DNA of 64,000 nucleotides from Flavipsychrobacter sp. GTDB lineage: Bacteria; Bacteroidota; Bacteroidia; Chitinophagales; Chitinophagaceae. The notes beneath the pieces are model-generated. The model did not search any database, had not been told where the DNA came from, and saw nothing but the letters and a program-made list of their open reading frames with translations. Where the stretch lies: positions 1,102,001-1,166,000 of the forward strand of contig JAWKLD010000001.1 of assembly GCA_041392855.1 (NCBI GenBank). Direction: 5' to 3'. Positions within the stretch are counted from its first letter, which is position 1. Every line of letters begins with the position of its first letter. Made by a program: the position numbers and the translations under genes. This document shows positions 1 through 8,134 of this stretch, piece by piece.

Positions 1-448
1 GGTTTCTATAAAAAGTAAATTTCAGCTGCTTATTATCATAATACCCTTTATGAATGGCAAAACCAGTACTCCCCCTGTGTACCAAGTCTGGTACCATATC
101 ACCATTATAATCAATTAGCTTCAAGTAACCTGTTATGTTATCCGGGAAGTTATTTTCAAATTCAGGTCTGTAGATATAACCTCCGGCACCATTTCCTACA
201 AATGTCTTTACCCCAAAGCCATGCTCATATATTACAAGGTCTTGCGTACCATCTTGGTTAATATCACCTAAAGCAAATTGAGGGTTATTAAAGCCTCCGG
301 CCCAGCCCAATGCTTTTTGACCGGTGCCATTTTTTATATAAGGTCCTGTTTGCTTTTTAAAGATATCACCATCTTTCTGTGCATATAATGGCGTAGCCAC
401 TATAGCAGATAGTAATAATGACAAACCTACAGATATAACATTTTTCAT
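1..448 (-). CDS. Partial exported FG-GAP/VCBS-repeat protein (N-terminal part)
   Basis: The reading frame opens at the ATG at 448 and stays open to the left edge, giving about 149 residues; the rest lies outside the window. Residues 1-23 form a signal peptide ending in YA|Q. Two calcium-loop motifs of the DxNxDGxxD type are visible (DINQDGTQD and DYNGDMVPD), the hallmark of FG-GAP/VCBS beta-propeller repeats. Such proteins are usually secreted or surface-bound in Bacteroidota, often through T9SS, but the C-terminus is not available to check this. A TATCTTTA box at 470-477, close to the TAnnTTTG consensus, lies 21 nt upstream. No catalytic function can be inferred. Confidence 0.75.
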   Translation of the reverse strand, partial: MKNVISVGLSLLLSAIVATPLYAQKDGDIFKKQTGPYIKNGTGQKALGWAGGFNNPQFALGDINQDGTQDLVIYEHGFGVKTFVGNGAGGYIYRPEFENNFPDNITGYLKLIDYNGDMVPDLVHRGSTGFAIHKGYYDNKQLKFTFYRN

Positions 449-550
449 ATGTGAAATGTTGAATTAGAATAAAGATACGTATAACGTCTATATAATTAAG
501 ACATTATATCTTCTATAACCGTTGGTTACAGTTGCTTTCTTTATACATTT

Positions 551-1363
551 TTAATAATCTGCTAATGGAGAATTAGGCTCTTTTAGAAAGTGCTTGTACA
601 CTAACTTGTCGGCTAAGTTGGCAAATAGCCTGTTGACCCATACCGTAAGTTTACCCTGTGCTGTCATTACCAGCGTGCGTTTACGTTGCTCTACAGCATT
701 TAATATCAGGCGAGCACACTCTTCCGAGCTCATTAGTTTTTTCTCATCTAAGGGTGTTTCTTTTTGTGCCGAGCCATCTGCGCTGCGGGCTACATTTCTA
801 ATATTGGAAGAAGTGAAATTAGGTGCTACCCACATTACGTTGGCGCCCGTATGCAGTAATTCTGTTCTTAAAGATTCTAAGAAACCCTGCATGGCAAATT
901 TAGAAGCAGAGTACCCTGTTCTACCCGGCAAGCCTCTGTAGCCTGCTATTGAGGAAACACCAACTATAGTTCCTTTTCTTTGTTTGATAGAAGTAACCGC
1001 ATGTTTTGTGCAATAGACTGTACCCCAAAAGTTGATGTTCATTAGCTCTTCTATAACCTTTAGGTCTGTATATTCGAACAAGGCACGCATACTGATACCC
1101 GCATTGTTTATCAATACATCAATACCACCCCATTTCTCCATTACGGTTTCAATAAATTCTTTGCAGTCTTCTGCTTTACTTACATCTGCTTCATGAATAT
1201 GTACTAAAGAGTCATCATGGTCATAGATCTTCTTCAGCTTATCTATACTACGTGCACAAACAGCCACTTTTGCTCCCCTATGCAAAGCTTCATCGGCCAA
1301 AGCCTTTCCTATACCCGAAGAAGCACCTGTAACTACTACTACTTTATTTTTTAAAGAATACAT
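551..1363 (-). CDS. SDR family NAD(P)-dependent oxidoreductase
   Basis: A classical short-chain dehydrogenase of 270 residues. It has the nucleotide-binding TGASSGIG motif at 12-19, NNAG at 86-89, and the catalytic tetrad Asn111, Ser138, Tyr151, Lys155 (YSASK). The arginine in CAR (residues 36-38) suggests possible NADPH use; the substrate is unknown. The ATG at 1363 is chosen over an upstream in-frame TTG at 1387 because that TTG is the last three bases of a perfect -7 box (TATTTTTG, 1385-1392). The gene stands alone on the minus strand and is divergent from phoH. The family assignment is secure; the reaction is not. Confidence 0.85.
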   Translation of the reverse strand: MYSLKNKVVVVTGASSGIGKALADEALHRGAKVAVCARSIDKLKKIYDHDDSLVHIHEADVSKAEDCKEFIETVMEKWGGIDVLINNAGISMRALFEYTDLKVIEELMNINFWGTVYCTKHAVTSIKQRKGTIVGVSSIAGYRGLPGRTGYSASKFAMQGFLESLRTELLHTGANVMWVAPNFTSSNIRNVARSADGSAQKETPLDEKKLMSSEECARLILNAVEQRKRTLVMTAQGKLTVWVNRLFANLADKLVYKHFLKEPNSPLADY

Positions 1364-1384
1364 ATTGATCAATTGCAGTTCGTA

Positions 1385-1392
1385 CAAAAATA
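1385..1392 (-). promoter_or_regulatory. -7 promoter box of the SDR gene
   Basis: TATTTTTG on the minus strand matches the Bacteroidota -7 consensus TAnnTTTG and lies 21 nt before the ATG at 1363. No clear -33 TTG is seen at the usual distance. Confidence 0.5.
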
Positions 1393-1725
1393 GACTTTAA
1401 GCTAAATTATTCTAAAAGAAAGACTTATTGAACGATCATAAAAGATATGCACAGAGGTTGATAAATTGACCCGAAAAGAGCAAACAATATTTTTAATTTC
1501 ATAGAGACGGGAAACCTCAGGTACAATATCGACCAACGATAATGAGGTATAACAAGGAATAAAAACTGTATGCAAGAGTGCAACCAATGGATTGACTGTA
1601 CAATAGATAGTAACACCCTGTAGATAAAATGACCCGACTACAGCCATAGGTCTATTTGACATTAAGTTAACACCGTGCATGGGCAAGATTCAGTATATTT
1701 AGTTAACAAGTAAAACCTAAGCACA
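1393..1725. other. Intergenic region between divergent SDR and phoH genes
   Basis: About 330 bases with no convincing gene. Short open frames here have no recognisable content. The region must carry the divergent promoters. A weak box TATATTTA at 1694-1701 could serve phoH. Two near-identical 15-mers, GATAAATTGACCCGA (1460-1474) and GATAAAATGACCCGA (1623-1637), are directly repeated 163 bp apart. Confidence 0.5.
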
Positions 1726-2760
1726 TTGACAGAAACGATAATAAATTTAGAGACGGTAGATCCTATTGAGTTTTTTGGTGTCAACAATAGTAAGTTTGAT
1801 ATTTTGAAACGTAAGTTTCCACTACTAAAAATACTATCAAGGGGCACGCAGATAAAACTTGCGGGCAAAGGTGACGAAGTAAAAAATGCGCAAAACAGAA
1901 TTGAACAGGTTATCAAATACTTAGAGCGCAACGGCCACCTATCAGAAAGTTATTTTGCACAAATACTTGGAGACGAAGATGAAGGCAACCCTATGAAAGA
2001 AAGCCTTGACGCCAGCAACAATGACAATATCATTGTTTTTGGCCCTAACGGTAAGGTAATACGTGCAAAAACACAAAATCAGAAAATACTAACCAATGCA
2101 TCTGAACAGAATGACGTGGTATTCGCCGTTGGTCCGGCAGGTACGGGTAAAACCTACACGGCTGTAGCACTAGCTGTTCGTGCTTTGAAAAACAAATCAG
2201 TACGAAAGATCATACTTACCCGCCCCGCTGTAGAGGCAGGCGAAAGCTTGGGTTTCTTACCAGGTGACCTTAAAGAAAAGATAGACCCTTATTTAAGGCC
2301 TTTATACGATGCACTGGACGATATGATACCTTCAGACAAGCTGAACTATTATATGGCTAACCGTATCATAGAGATAGCTCCGCTGGCTTATATGAGAGGT
2401 AGAACATTGGACAACGCATTTATTATTCTGGACGAATCACAAAATGCTACTGACCTACAATTAAAAATGTTCTTAACGCGTATTGGTCCTTCAGCAAAAG
2501 CTATTATTACGGGTGACTTAACACAAATTGACCTGCCTAAAAATCAAACTTCAGGTTTATATAAAGCGTCAAGAATATTAAAGGACATAGACGGTATTGG
2601 CTATGTACAGCTTGACGAGGCAGACGTAGTAAGACACCGATTAGTGAAGCAGATCATCAAAGCCTATAATGCCGATGACGAACGTAAAGAAAAGCGTGAA
2701 AGGGAGAACAAAGAGAAATTTCAGAAATTAAAGAGATCATCTGACTCAATGAATGAATAA
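1726..2760 (+). CDS. phoH: PhoH family P-loop ATPase
   Basis: A 344-residue PhoH-like protein: an N-terminal KH-like segment (about 1-75) followed by the PhoH ATPase core. Walker A GPAGTGKT lies at 136-143 and the Walker B-like LDESQN around residue 236. The C-terminus is a charged helical tail. PhoH/YbeZ proteins are RNA-associated ATPases linked to ribosome and RNA quality control. The start is TTG at 1726: an in-frame stop (TAA at 1711-1713) lies just upstream and the next in-frame ATG is deep in the protein, so TTG is needed to keep the conserved N-terminus. The gene ends in a strong hairpin shared with the converging ABC gene. Confidence 0.93.
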   Translation: MTETIINLETVDPIEFFGVNNSKFDILKRKFPLLKILSRGTQIKLAGKGDEVKNAQNRIEQVIKYLERNGHLSESYFAQILGDEDEGNPMKESLDASNNDNIIVFGPNGKVIRAKTQNQKILTNASEQNDVVFAVGPAGTGKTYTAVALAVRALKNKSVRKIILTRPAVEAGESLGFLPGDLKEKIDPYLRPLYDALDDMIPSDKLNYYMANRIIEIAPLAYMRGRTLDNAFIILDESQNATDLQLKMFLTRIGPSAKAIITGDLTQIDLPKNQTSGLYKASRILKDIDGIGYVQLDEADVVRHRLVKQIIKAYNADDERKEKRERENKEKFQKLKRSSDSMNE

Positions 2761-2762
2761 AA

Positions 2763-2787
2763 AAAGAGGAGCTAAATGCTCCTCTTT
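2763..2787. terminator. Bidirectional intrinsic terminator
   Basis: A perfect 10-bp stem (AAAGAGGAGC / GCTCCTCTTT) with a 5-nt loop sits between convergent phoH and the GldA-like ATPase gene. A-rich and T-rich flanks allow use on both strands. Confidence 0.8.
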
Positions 2788-2809
2788 CTCATTGTGTATA
2801 ATAAGCTTT

Positions 2810-3526
2810 TTACGATACGGCTTCTTTCATAGTAAGTGAACGGAAAACATCTTCAAGACTTCTGTCCCCTTTCAATGTTTCAATAGCATCATCGGCTACA
2901 AGTGTACCATTATTGATAATGATGACCCTGCTACACATTGCTTCTACTTCTTGCATGATATGTGTAGATAGCAATACTGTTTTCTCTTTACCTATATTAG
3001 ATATCAATTCTCTTATCTCGATAATTTGGTTGGGGTCAAGGCCTGACGTAGGCTCATCCAGTATCAACACTTCAGGATCGTGCAGCATAGCTTGGGCTAA
3101 GCCTACACGTTGTTTATATCCTTTTGAGAGCATGCCTATTCTTTTATGTGCCTCTTTGGTCAAGCCCGTTAACGTGATCATTTCAGCAATACGCTCTTTG
3201 GCTTTTGAACCAAGACCATGAATACCTGCACTAAACTCAAGATATTCTCTCACATACATATCAAAATAAAGCGGATTGGCCTCCGGCAAATAACCAACAC
3301 GTTTGCGCACCTCCATAGGCTGCTTCTGTACCTCAAAGCCACATACTGAGATATCACCTTTTGTAGGTGGAAGATAGCCCGTGATCATTTTCATCGTAGT
3401 AGATTTTCCTGCCCCATTAGGCCCTAAAAATCCAACGATCTCCCCTTTCTTTAACTCAAAACTAATATCATTTACAGCCTTCTGACTGCCATATACCTTA
3501 GTTAGTGATGTTACCTTTATTGACAT
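2810..3526 (-). CDS. ABC transporter ATP-binding protein, GldA-like
   Basis: A 238-residue ABC ATPase: Walker A GPNGAGKST at 35-43, signature LSKGYKQR near 134, Walker B VLILDEPTSGLD near 155, and the H-loop STH. The N-terminal part strongly resembles GldA, the ATPase of the GldAFG gliding-motility ABC complex. GldA proteins are usually about 300 residues, so this one lacks roughly 60 C-terminal residues, and no gldF or gldG gene is adjacent. It may belong to another ABC-2 exporter. A perfect -7 box (TAGATTTG) ends only 4 nt before the ATG, which predicts a leaderless mRNA. Confidence 0.85.
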   Translation of the reverse strand: MSIKVTSLTKVYGSQKAVNDISFELKKGEIVGFLGPNGAGKSTTMKMITGYLPPTKGDISVCGFEVQKQPMEVRKRVGYLPEANPLYFDMYVREYLEFSAGIHGLGSKAKERIAEMITLTGLTKEAHKRIGMLSKGYKQRVGLAQAMLHDPEVLILDEPTSGLDPNQIIEIRELISNIGKEKTVLLSTHIMQEVEAMCSRVIIINNGTLVADDAIETLKGDRSLEDVFRSLTMKEAVS

Positions 3527-3530
3527 GAAG

Positions 3531-3538
3531 CAAATCTA
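3531..3538 (-). promoter_or_regulatory. -7 promoter box, very close to the start codon
   Basis: TAGATTTG on the minus strand matches TAnnTTTG. Only 4 nt separate it from the ATG at 3526, so transcription should begin at or within about 2 nt of the start codon. Confidence 0.5.
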
Positions 3539-3562
3539 ATGATTTTGTGAAGCACATTGCAT

Positions 3563-3592
3563 AAAAAAATGCCGGAAAACATCCCGGCATTT
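3563..3592 (-). terminator. Intrinsic terminator of the EGF-like lipoprotein gene
   Basis: On the minus strand, a 9-bp stem AAATGCCGG / CCGGCATTT with an 8-nt loop is followed by a run of T. It lies 20 nt after the stop codon at 3612. Confidence 0.8.
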
Positions 3593-3611
3593 CATATAGA
3601 AAATAATATAA

Positions 3612-4115
3612 TTATCGAAGACTAGTACCTGGTCTTAGGTTACCTCTAAAGGTGGTGATTATAGTAGAATCTTTAACCTTTTCGTTAAGATAGAATACAA
3701 CCTGTGTAGGTGTAGCCATATGAATACGAGCATACCTGTTGTTGTTAGCATCATCAACGATCACTTCTTCACCGCTAATAGTACCAATGATAGTATCTTG
3801 AGGAGCACTGTGCTTGTACATACCTATCACATTAGGTGTTTTCACTACAAATACTACTCCTGAGTCTGTAAAGCTAGGAACACCTTGATATTGTGTGATG
3901 CCATCATAAACACCTACAAAACGTTGAATAGCAGCATATCCGCATTCCTGACCTTCATAACCGTCAGGGCATTGACAGAAGCCTCCCGCGCAAGTTGCGC
4001 CATTTCTACATCTTAATACAAGACAGCTATCTTGCTCACAAGATGTATATAATACAGTAGATGCGATTCCGAAGAATGCAAGAACAGTAATCAAAGGATA
4101 TTTCCAAAACTTCAT
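3612..4115 (-). CDS. EGF-like domain lipoprotein, unknown function
   Basis: A 167-residue lipoprotein. The hydrophobic N-terminus ends in the lipobox LYTSC, with the lipidated cysteine at 26. Directly after it comes a compact EGF-like module with six cysteines (Cys31, 36, 42, 47, 49, 58) and the typical GFCQCPDGYEGQEC end. Residues about 65-167 form a beta-rich domain I do not recognise. EGF-like repeats are best known from animals but occur in Bacteroidota surface lipoproteins. The gene has its own terminator and is separated by 56 bp from thiL, so it may be transcribed alone. No function is inferred beyond a cell-surface or periplasmic location. Confidence 0.8.
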   Translation of the reverse strand: MKFWKYPLITVLAFFGIASTVLYTSCEQDSCLVLRCRNGATCAGGFCQCPDGYEGQECGYAAIQRFVGVYDGITQYQGVPSFTDSGVVFVVKTPNVIGMYKHSAPQDTIIGTISGEEVIVDDANNNRYARIHMATPTQVVFYLNEKVKDSTIITTFRGNLRPGTSLR

Positions 4116-4171
4116 GCTATGAATTAATGTTATTTACGCCAAAATACAAAAATTATTGACTATGTAAAGGC

Positions 4172-5215
4172 TTAGTCATTATTTTCTTTATCAAAAATAT
4201 TCCAGCCCTGTGCAATCAAATCGTGAGCCTTACCACCAGTAGCCTGCATCTTCGTACCAGCCTCTTTATTAGTGATATAGCCTATCACACTTATCTGCTC
4301 ACTCATAGTTATTTTTTCATAATCCGACTGCTTTATAGTGAACAACAACTCGTAATCTTCCCCACCACTAAGAGCACAAATAGTTGGCCCAATGCCAAAC
4401 TCTACCGACACCTCCTTAGTTTCATCATGAAAAGGTATCTTATTTTCATATAAGACACAGCCCACATCGCTAGACTTGCACAGATGCAACAATTCAGAAC
4501 TAAGCCCATCACTCACATCTATCATTGAAGTTGGCACTATTTTCTGCTCCTCCAGCCAAGTAACAATATCAGTTCTTGGTTCAGGCTTTAAGAAACGACC
4601 AACAGTATAGGCTCTATTACCAAGATCGGGTTGTACACCTGGACTTTCCAAGAATATGCCTTTTTCACGCTCTAGCAACTGTAAGCCCAAATAAGCGCCA
4701 CCAAGATCACCCGAAACGCAAATAAGGTCGCCATCCTGAGCGCCACTTCTTGCTACATATTTATCAGGTGCTACTTCTCCTATTGCCGTTACACTTATCA
4801 CAAACCCTTTCAGAGAGCTGGTCGTATCTCCTCCTACCAAGTCTACATTATATTTTTTACAAGCGGCATATACCCCTTCGTAGAACTCATCTATTGCTTC
4901 AAGGGATATTTTATTAGAAAGCGCCACATTCACTAATACCTGTGTTGGCGTTGCCATCATAGCACATATATCAGACAAGTTGACCACAACAGATTTATAG
5001 CCTAAATGCCTTAACGGCGTGTACATTAGATCGAAATGGATGCCCTCAACCAGCATATCGGAAGACACTACAGTTTGCCTGCCAAACTGGTCTATAACTG
5101 CAGCATCATCTCCTACACTCAACAATGTACTAGACTGGTTGGTTTCATTGTTTTTTGTAAGGTGTTCAATTAGACCAAATTCTCCTAACGTAGATATTTC
5201 AGTACGTTCTTCCAT
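4172..5215 (-). CDS. thiL: Thiamine-monophosphate kinase
   Basis: A 347-residue ThiL, which phosphorylates thiamine monophosphate to thiamine diphosphate with ATP. The N-terminal GDDAAV motif near 36-41 and SSDMLVEGIHFD bind metal and substrate; the SGDLGGAYLG, DVSDGLSSEL and SGGEDYELLF motifs of the AIR synthase-related fold follow in order. Length fits the family. It begins 19 nt after the inositol-phosphatase-like gene and is probably co-transcribed with it and the tolC-like gene. No other thiamine gene is nearby. Confidence 0.95.
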   Translation of the reverse strand: MEERTEISTLGEFGLIEHLTKNNETNQSSTLLSVGDDAAVIDQFGRQTVVSSDMLVEGIHFDLMYTPLRHLGYKSVVVNLSDICAMMATPTQVLVNVALSNKISLEAIDEFYEGVYAACKKYNVDLVGGDTTSSLKGFVISVTAIGEVAPDKYVARSGAQDGDLICVSGDLGGAYLGLQLLEREKGIFLESPGVQPDLGNRAYTVGRFLKPEPRTDIVTWLEEQKIVPTSMIDVSDGLSSELLHLCKSSDVGCVLYENKIPFHDETKEVSVEFGIGPTICALSGGEDYELLFTIKQSDYEKITMSEQISVIGYITNKEAGTKMQATGGKAHDLIAQGWNIFDKENND

Positions 5216-5234
5216 TATATATTATTTGTAAAAA

Positions 5235-6017
5235 TTATTTAGATATACCGTGTATTACGCTCAACATATCATTATGTATCAAGCCATTGGTAGCTAGTGT
5301 CTCTTTATCGAAAACACTATATGGGTCTCCATCAAAATTAGACACCTTACCACCCGCTTCTAATACAATAAGATAACCGGCTGCAATATCCCACGGGTTA
5401 AGGTTATACTCCCAAAAACCATCGAAACGACCACAAGCCACCCAACATAGGTCGATAGCTGCAGAGCCTAAACGACGTACGGGTAGCCCTTCCATAATAA
5501 AACGTTCGAATACCTTTATTGGATGCTCATAGGTCTTAGGCCATTTATAAGGAAAACCTGTTACCAAACAAGCCTTTTTAAACTCCGATTTTTCAGATAC
5601 GGAGATCGGCTTATCATTTAAAAATGCGCCTTTACCCTTTTCCGCAAAAAACAACTCATTGAGTATAGGGTTGTAAACAACTCCTAGCAATAACTCATTT
5701 TTATGCTTTACTGCTATGCTCACGCAACAGATAGGTATACTATGGGCAAAATTAACCGTGCCGTCTATAGGATCTATTATCCATTGGTATTCCGATTCTT
5801 GATTTATAGCACCTATCTCCTCACTTAAAATATTGTGTGTTGGGAACGTCTCTTTAATAATGGCGATGATCTTTGCTTCGGCATGCTTATCTACTTCGGT
5901 AACAAGATTATTGATCGTACCCTTGTTTTCTACAGTAAAGCTACCTTCAAAATATTCCTTTATTATTGCGCCAGCCTCTTTAGCAGCAGTAAGTATCACC
6001 GATTTGAGTTCCGACAT
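5235..6017 (-). CDS. Inositol monophosphatase family protein (SuhB/CysQ type)
   Basis: A 260-residue Mg2+-dependent sugar phosphatase of the IMPase superfamily. Metal ligands are visible in EEIGA (Glu66-Glu67) and the signature WIIDPIDGTVNF (Asp82, Asp85), with the C-terminal WDIAAG motif closing the site. The substrate could be inositol phosphate or another sugar or nucleotide phosphate; sequence alone does not separate these. The ATG at 6017 is preferred over an in-frame TTG at 6023 that abuts the stop codon of the upstream gene. It lies 6 nt behind the tolC-like gene and 19 nt before thiL, consistent with one operon. Confidence 0.9.
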   Translation of the reverse strand: MSELKSVILTAAKEAGAIIKEYFEGSFTVENKGTINNLVTEVDKHAEAKIIAIIKETFPTHNILSEEIGAINQESEYQWIIDPIDGTVNFAHSIPICCVSIAVKHKNELLLGVVYNPILNELFFAEKGKGAFLNDKPISVSEKSEFKKACLVTGFPYKWPKTYEHPIKVFERFIMEGLPVRRLGSAAIDLCWVACGRFDGFWEYNLNPWDIAAGYLIVLEAGGKVSNFDGDPYSVFDKETLATNGLIHNDMLSVIHGISK

Positions 6018-6023
6018 GTGCAA

Positions 6024-7484
6024 TTATAGTTTTATCTCTTTCCCTAAATAATAATCAATCACCTTTAGCTTAAAGATAAGGTCATATTTAGCACTAGCAA
6101 AGTTAGCTGCTGCCGAAAACTGATTATTCTGTGTTGTTAAATACTCGATAGTGTTGGTCAAGCCAAGCTCATAGCGTTTCTCCGCAAAATCATACGCTCT
6201 GGTAGCTGCTACCATTGCTCTATTGGCAGCATTGTACTTCTGCAACGCATTTTTAGCATCGTTGTATGCTTTATACACGTCTTGCTTCAGCTTTAGCTCT
6301 GCTTGATATTTATTAAGCTCTTGTGTCTGTACATTTATCCTAGCCTGCTTAGCAGCTGTCTGTGCTTGCCAACCATTGAAAAGAGGTATATTCAAATTCA
6401 AGGTTACCGTTTGCCTGAAGTTATTATCCAACTGTTGTTGCAACGGCACATCCCTTGTAGCAAAAGTACCTACCTGCTGAAACACGGGTAGCAATGTATC
6501 CAAATTGAATGCCTGCACCCTTATAGGCACAAAATCACCTGTAGCCCTTGTACCTGTAGGCGTAAAGCCAGTAAATTCCTTTAAGTTGCTCGACCAGTTG
6601 CTACCCAACTGTGCCCCCAAAGAGAGTTTAGGCAGTAGCGCACTTTTAGATGCTGCAAAACCTTTCTTAGCTGCTTTCAAACGATATTCGCTACCTTCTA
6701 TGCTGCCAAAATGCTGTAGCGCCTCTATATAGATATCCTCAGGCGATAAACCTGCTATATTTATTACTTCGCCAATAGCTACATCGGGCACATAGACATC
6801 AAAAGGCTCTTCAAAATCTAGATTGAGTATGGCCTTTATATCTAGTATAGCAGCGTTATAATTAGTTATTGCTGTGATAAGACTTGAACTATCTGTAGCC
6901 AATTGAGACTCCAGCTGCGCTACATTTAGCTCTGGTAGCCTACCGGCTTCAGCAAATTGTCGAGTTTGCTTCAATTGTGCTAACGATAGACTTACTTGCT
7001 TCTCATTGATCGCTACTTGCTCTTTAGCCAACAAGGCACGTAGATACCCTGTAGCTACGTTCAAAGACACATCATTCTTTAGCTGCTCCAGATCTGCTGA
7101 GGCAGCTCTTAAGGAGAACTTATTCTGTGCTATGGTATTTCTTCTCTGAAACCAACCAAAAACAAGCACATCTACATTACCAGATAAAGAAAGGAAATCG
7201 TAGCTAGAGCCATCAACAAACTGGTTGGATGTAGGGTCTACCGATCTACCATAACTGCGCCCTAGAGTAGAGTTAGCATTCACATTGGGCAGCTGAGACA
7301 ATTGACTTTGTCTTAGCGTCAGTTTAGAGAGCCTCTGATTGAGTACATTTTGCTTTATAGAGATATTATGGTCGAGCGCATAAGAAATAGCTTCTTGCAA
7401 AGACCAAGTACCACCCTCTACTTGTGCAGAAGAATTGATAGACAATAAACATACACCTAATAAAGTGCACAATACTCTCAACAT
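6024..7484 (-). CDS. TolC family outer membrane efflux protein
   Basis: A 486-residue TolC-like protein. Residues 1-20 form a signal peptide (SSAQ). Two tandem OEP repeats follow, rich in amphipathic heptads (SLQEAISYALDHN near the start; a second set with AYDFAEKRYELGLTNTIEYL near the end) that form the periplasmic alpha-barrel. The middle part carries a longer insert with aromatic, beta-strand-like sequence. It exports small molecules or proteins with an inner-membrane partner, but no adaptor or pump gene is adjacent; the RND operon at 27-33 kb has its own outer-membrane factor. A perfect -7 box ends 4 nt before the ATG. Confidence 0.92.
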   Translation of the reverse strand: MLRVLCTLLGVCLLSINSSAQVEGGTWSLQEAISYALDHNISIKQNVLNQRLSKLTLRQSQLSQLPNVNANSTLGRSYGRSVDPTSNQFVDGSSYDFLSLSGNVDVLVFGWFQRRNTIAQNKFSLRAASADLEQLKNDVSLNVATGYLRALLAKEQVAINEKQVSLSLAQLKQTRQFAEAGRLPELNVAQLESQLATDSSSLITAITNYNAAILDIKAILNLDFEEPFDVYVPDVAIGEVINIAGLSPEDIYIEALQHFGSIEGSEYRLKAAKKGFAASKSALLPKLSLGAQLGSNWSSNLKEFTGFTPTGTRATGDFVPIRVQAFNLDTLLPVFQQVGTFATRDVPLQQQLDNNFRQTVTLNLNIPLFNGWQAQTAAKQARINVQTQELNKYQAELKLKQDVYKAYNDAKNALQKYNAANRAMVAATRAYDFAEKRYELGLTNTIEYLTTQNNQFSAAANFASAKYDLIFKLKVIDYYLGKEIKL

Positions 7485-7488
7485 GGTG

Positions 7489-7496
7489 CAAAAATA
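7489..7496 (-). promoter_or_regulatory. -7 promoter box of the tolC-like operon
   Basis: TATTTTTG on the minus strand is an exact TAnnTTTG match, separated by 4 nt from the ATG at 7484. The mRNA is predicted to be leaderless or nearly so. Confidence 0.55.
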
Positions 7497-7530
7497 GTTT
7501 AAAAAAGCACTAGTATTAAAACGGCGCTTA

Positions 7531-8001
7531 TTATTTAGGTTTCTTTTCAGTTTTTTCTTTATCCTTAGCTTTTTTGTCTTCTACTGGAGTCACTTCTTCA
7601 CAGTCGCCTTTACCATGCTCTTCTTCTTCCAATGTCTGCATCTCTTCAGGTCTTTTAAGAGACTCTACATAAGCAATATACCCACCAAACTGAGCCATTA
7701 ATTGATAACCTGATCTGGTCAATTCTATTTTACCGGAATTGCCATAACCAACAACGGGTTTTATTAAGCCCGTACTGGTCATTACCTCCCAAAGCCTCTC
7801 TGCTTCTTTATGCGGTATCTGAACTTTTGCGGGTTTATATATATCATCTTCCAGATGCAACACATCTATATCAGCATTGTTATATAAAGTGCGGAGCACT
7901 AGATCGATCACATGCTTATCTATTTCACTTCTGTCTACAATTGTAGTAGCTTGTACTTCCTGTTTCTTTACCGACCTCTTTGGTCTTTTCTTTTCTGCCA
8001 T
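7531..8001 (-). CDS. Conserved unknown protein with charged tails
   Basis: A 156-residue soluble protein with no family I can name with confidence. The first 25 residues are Lys/Arg rich (MAEKKRPKRSVKK) and the last 35 are Glu/Lys rich. The core (about 25-110) alternates helices and short strands, ending in a segment like the wing of a winged helix (SGKIELTRSGYQLMAQFGGY), so a DNA-binding role is possible but only inferred. ATG 8001 is chosen over an in-frame TTG at 8028. The gene is divergent from the one at 8135; neither has an obvious pathway context. Confidence 0.7.
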   Translation of the reverse strand: MAEKKRPKRSVKKQEVQATTIVDRSEIDKHVIDLVLRTLYNNADIDVLHLEDDIYKPAKVQIPHKEAERLWEVMTSTGLIKPVVGYGNSGKIELTRSGYQLMAQFGGYIAYVESLKRPEEMQTLEEEEHGKGDCEEVTPVEDKKAKDKEKTEKKPK

Positions 8002-8087
8002 ATATAATTTGAATACTGTATTTCTCAAAAAACTACTCTGCGAAAGTACGTATTTGAATAATGATGCTTAAATTACTCAATTGAAAA

Positions 8088-8117
8088 TTGGAAACTATAC
8101 ACACAGCAATATTTTTG
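8088..8117 (+). promoter_or_regulatory. Full -33/-7 promoter
   Basis: TTG at 8088-8090, a 19-nt spacer, then TATTTTTG at 8110-8117. This is the complete Bacteroidota promoter arrangement, 17 nt before the ATG at 8135. Confidence 0.65.
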
Positions 8118-8134
8118 TTATAAATTAACCTTTT

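Noticed and set aside
1402..1686. Open frame of 94 codons on the minus strand in the SDR-phoH gap
   Set aside because: No signal peptide or recognisable domain, cysteine/serine-rich AT-driven composition, and no promoter; it looks like chance.
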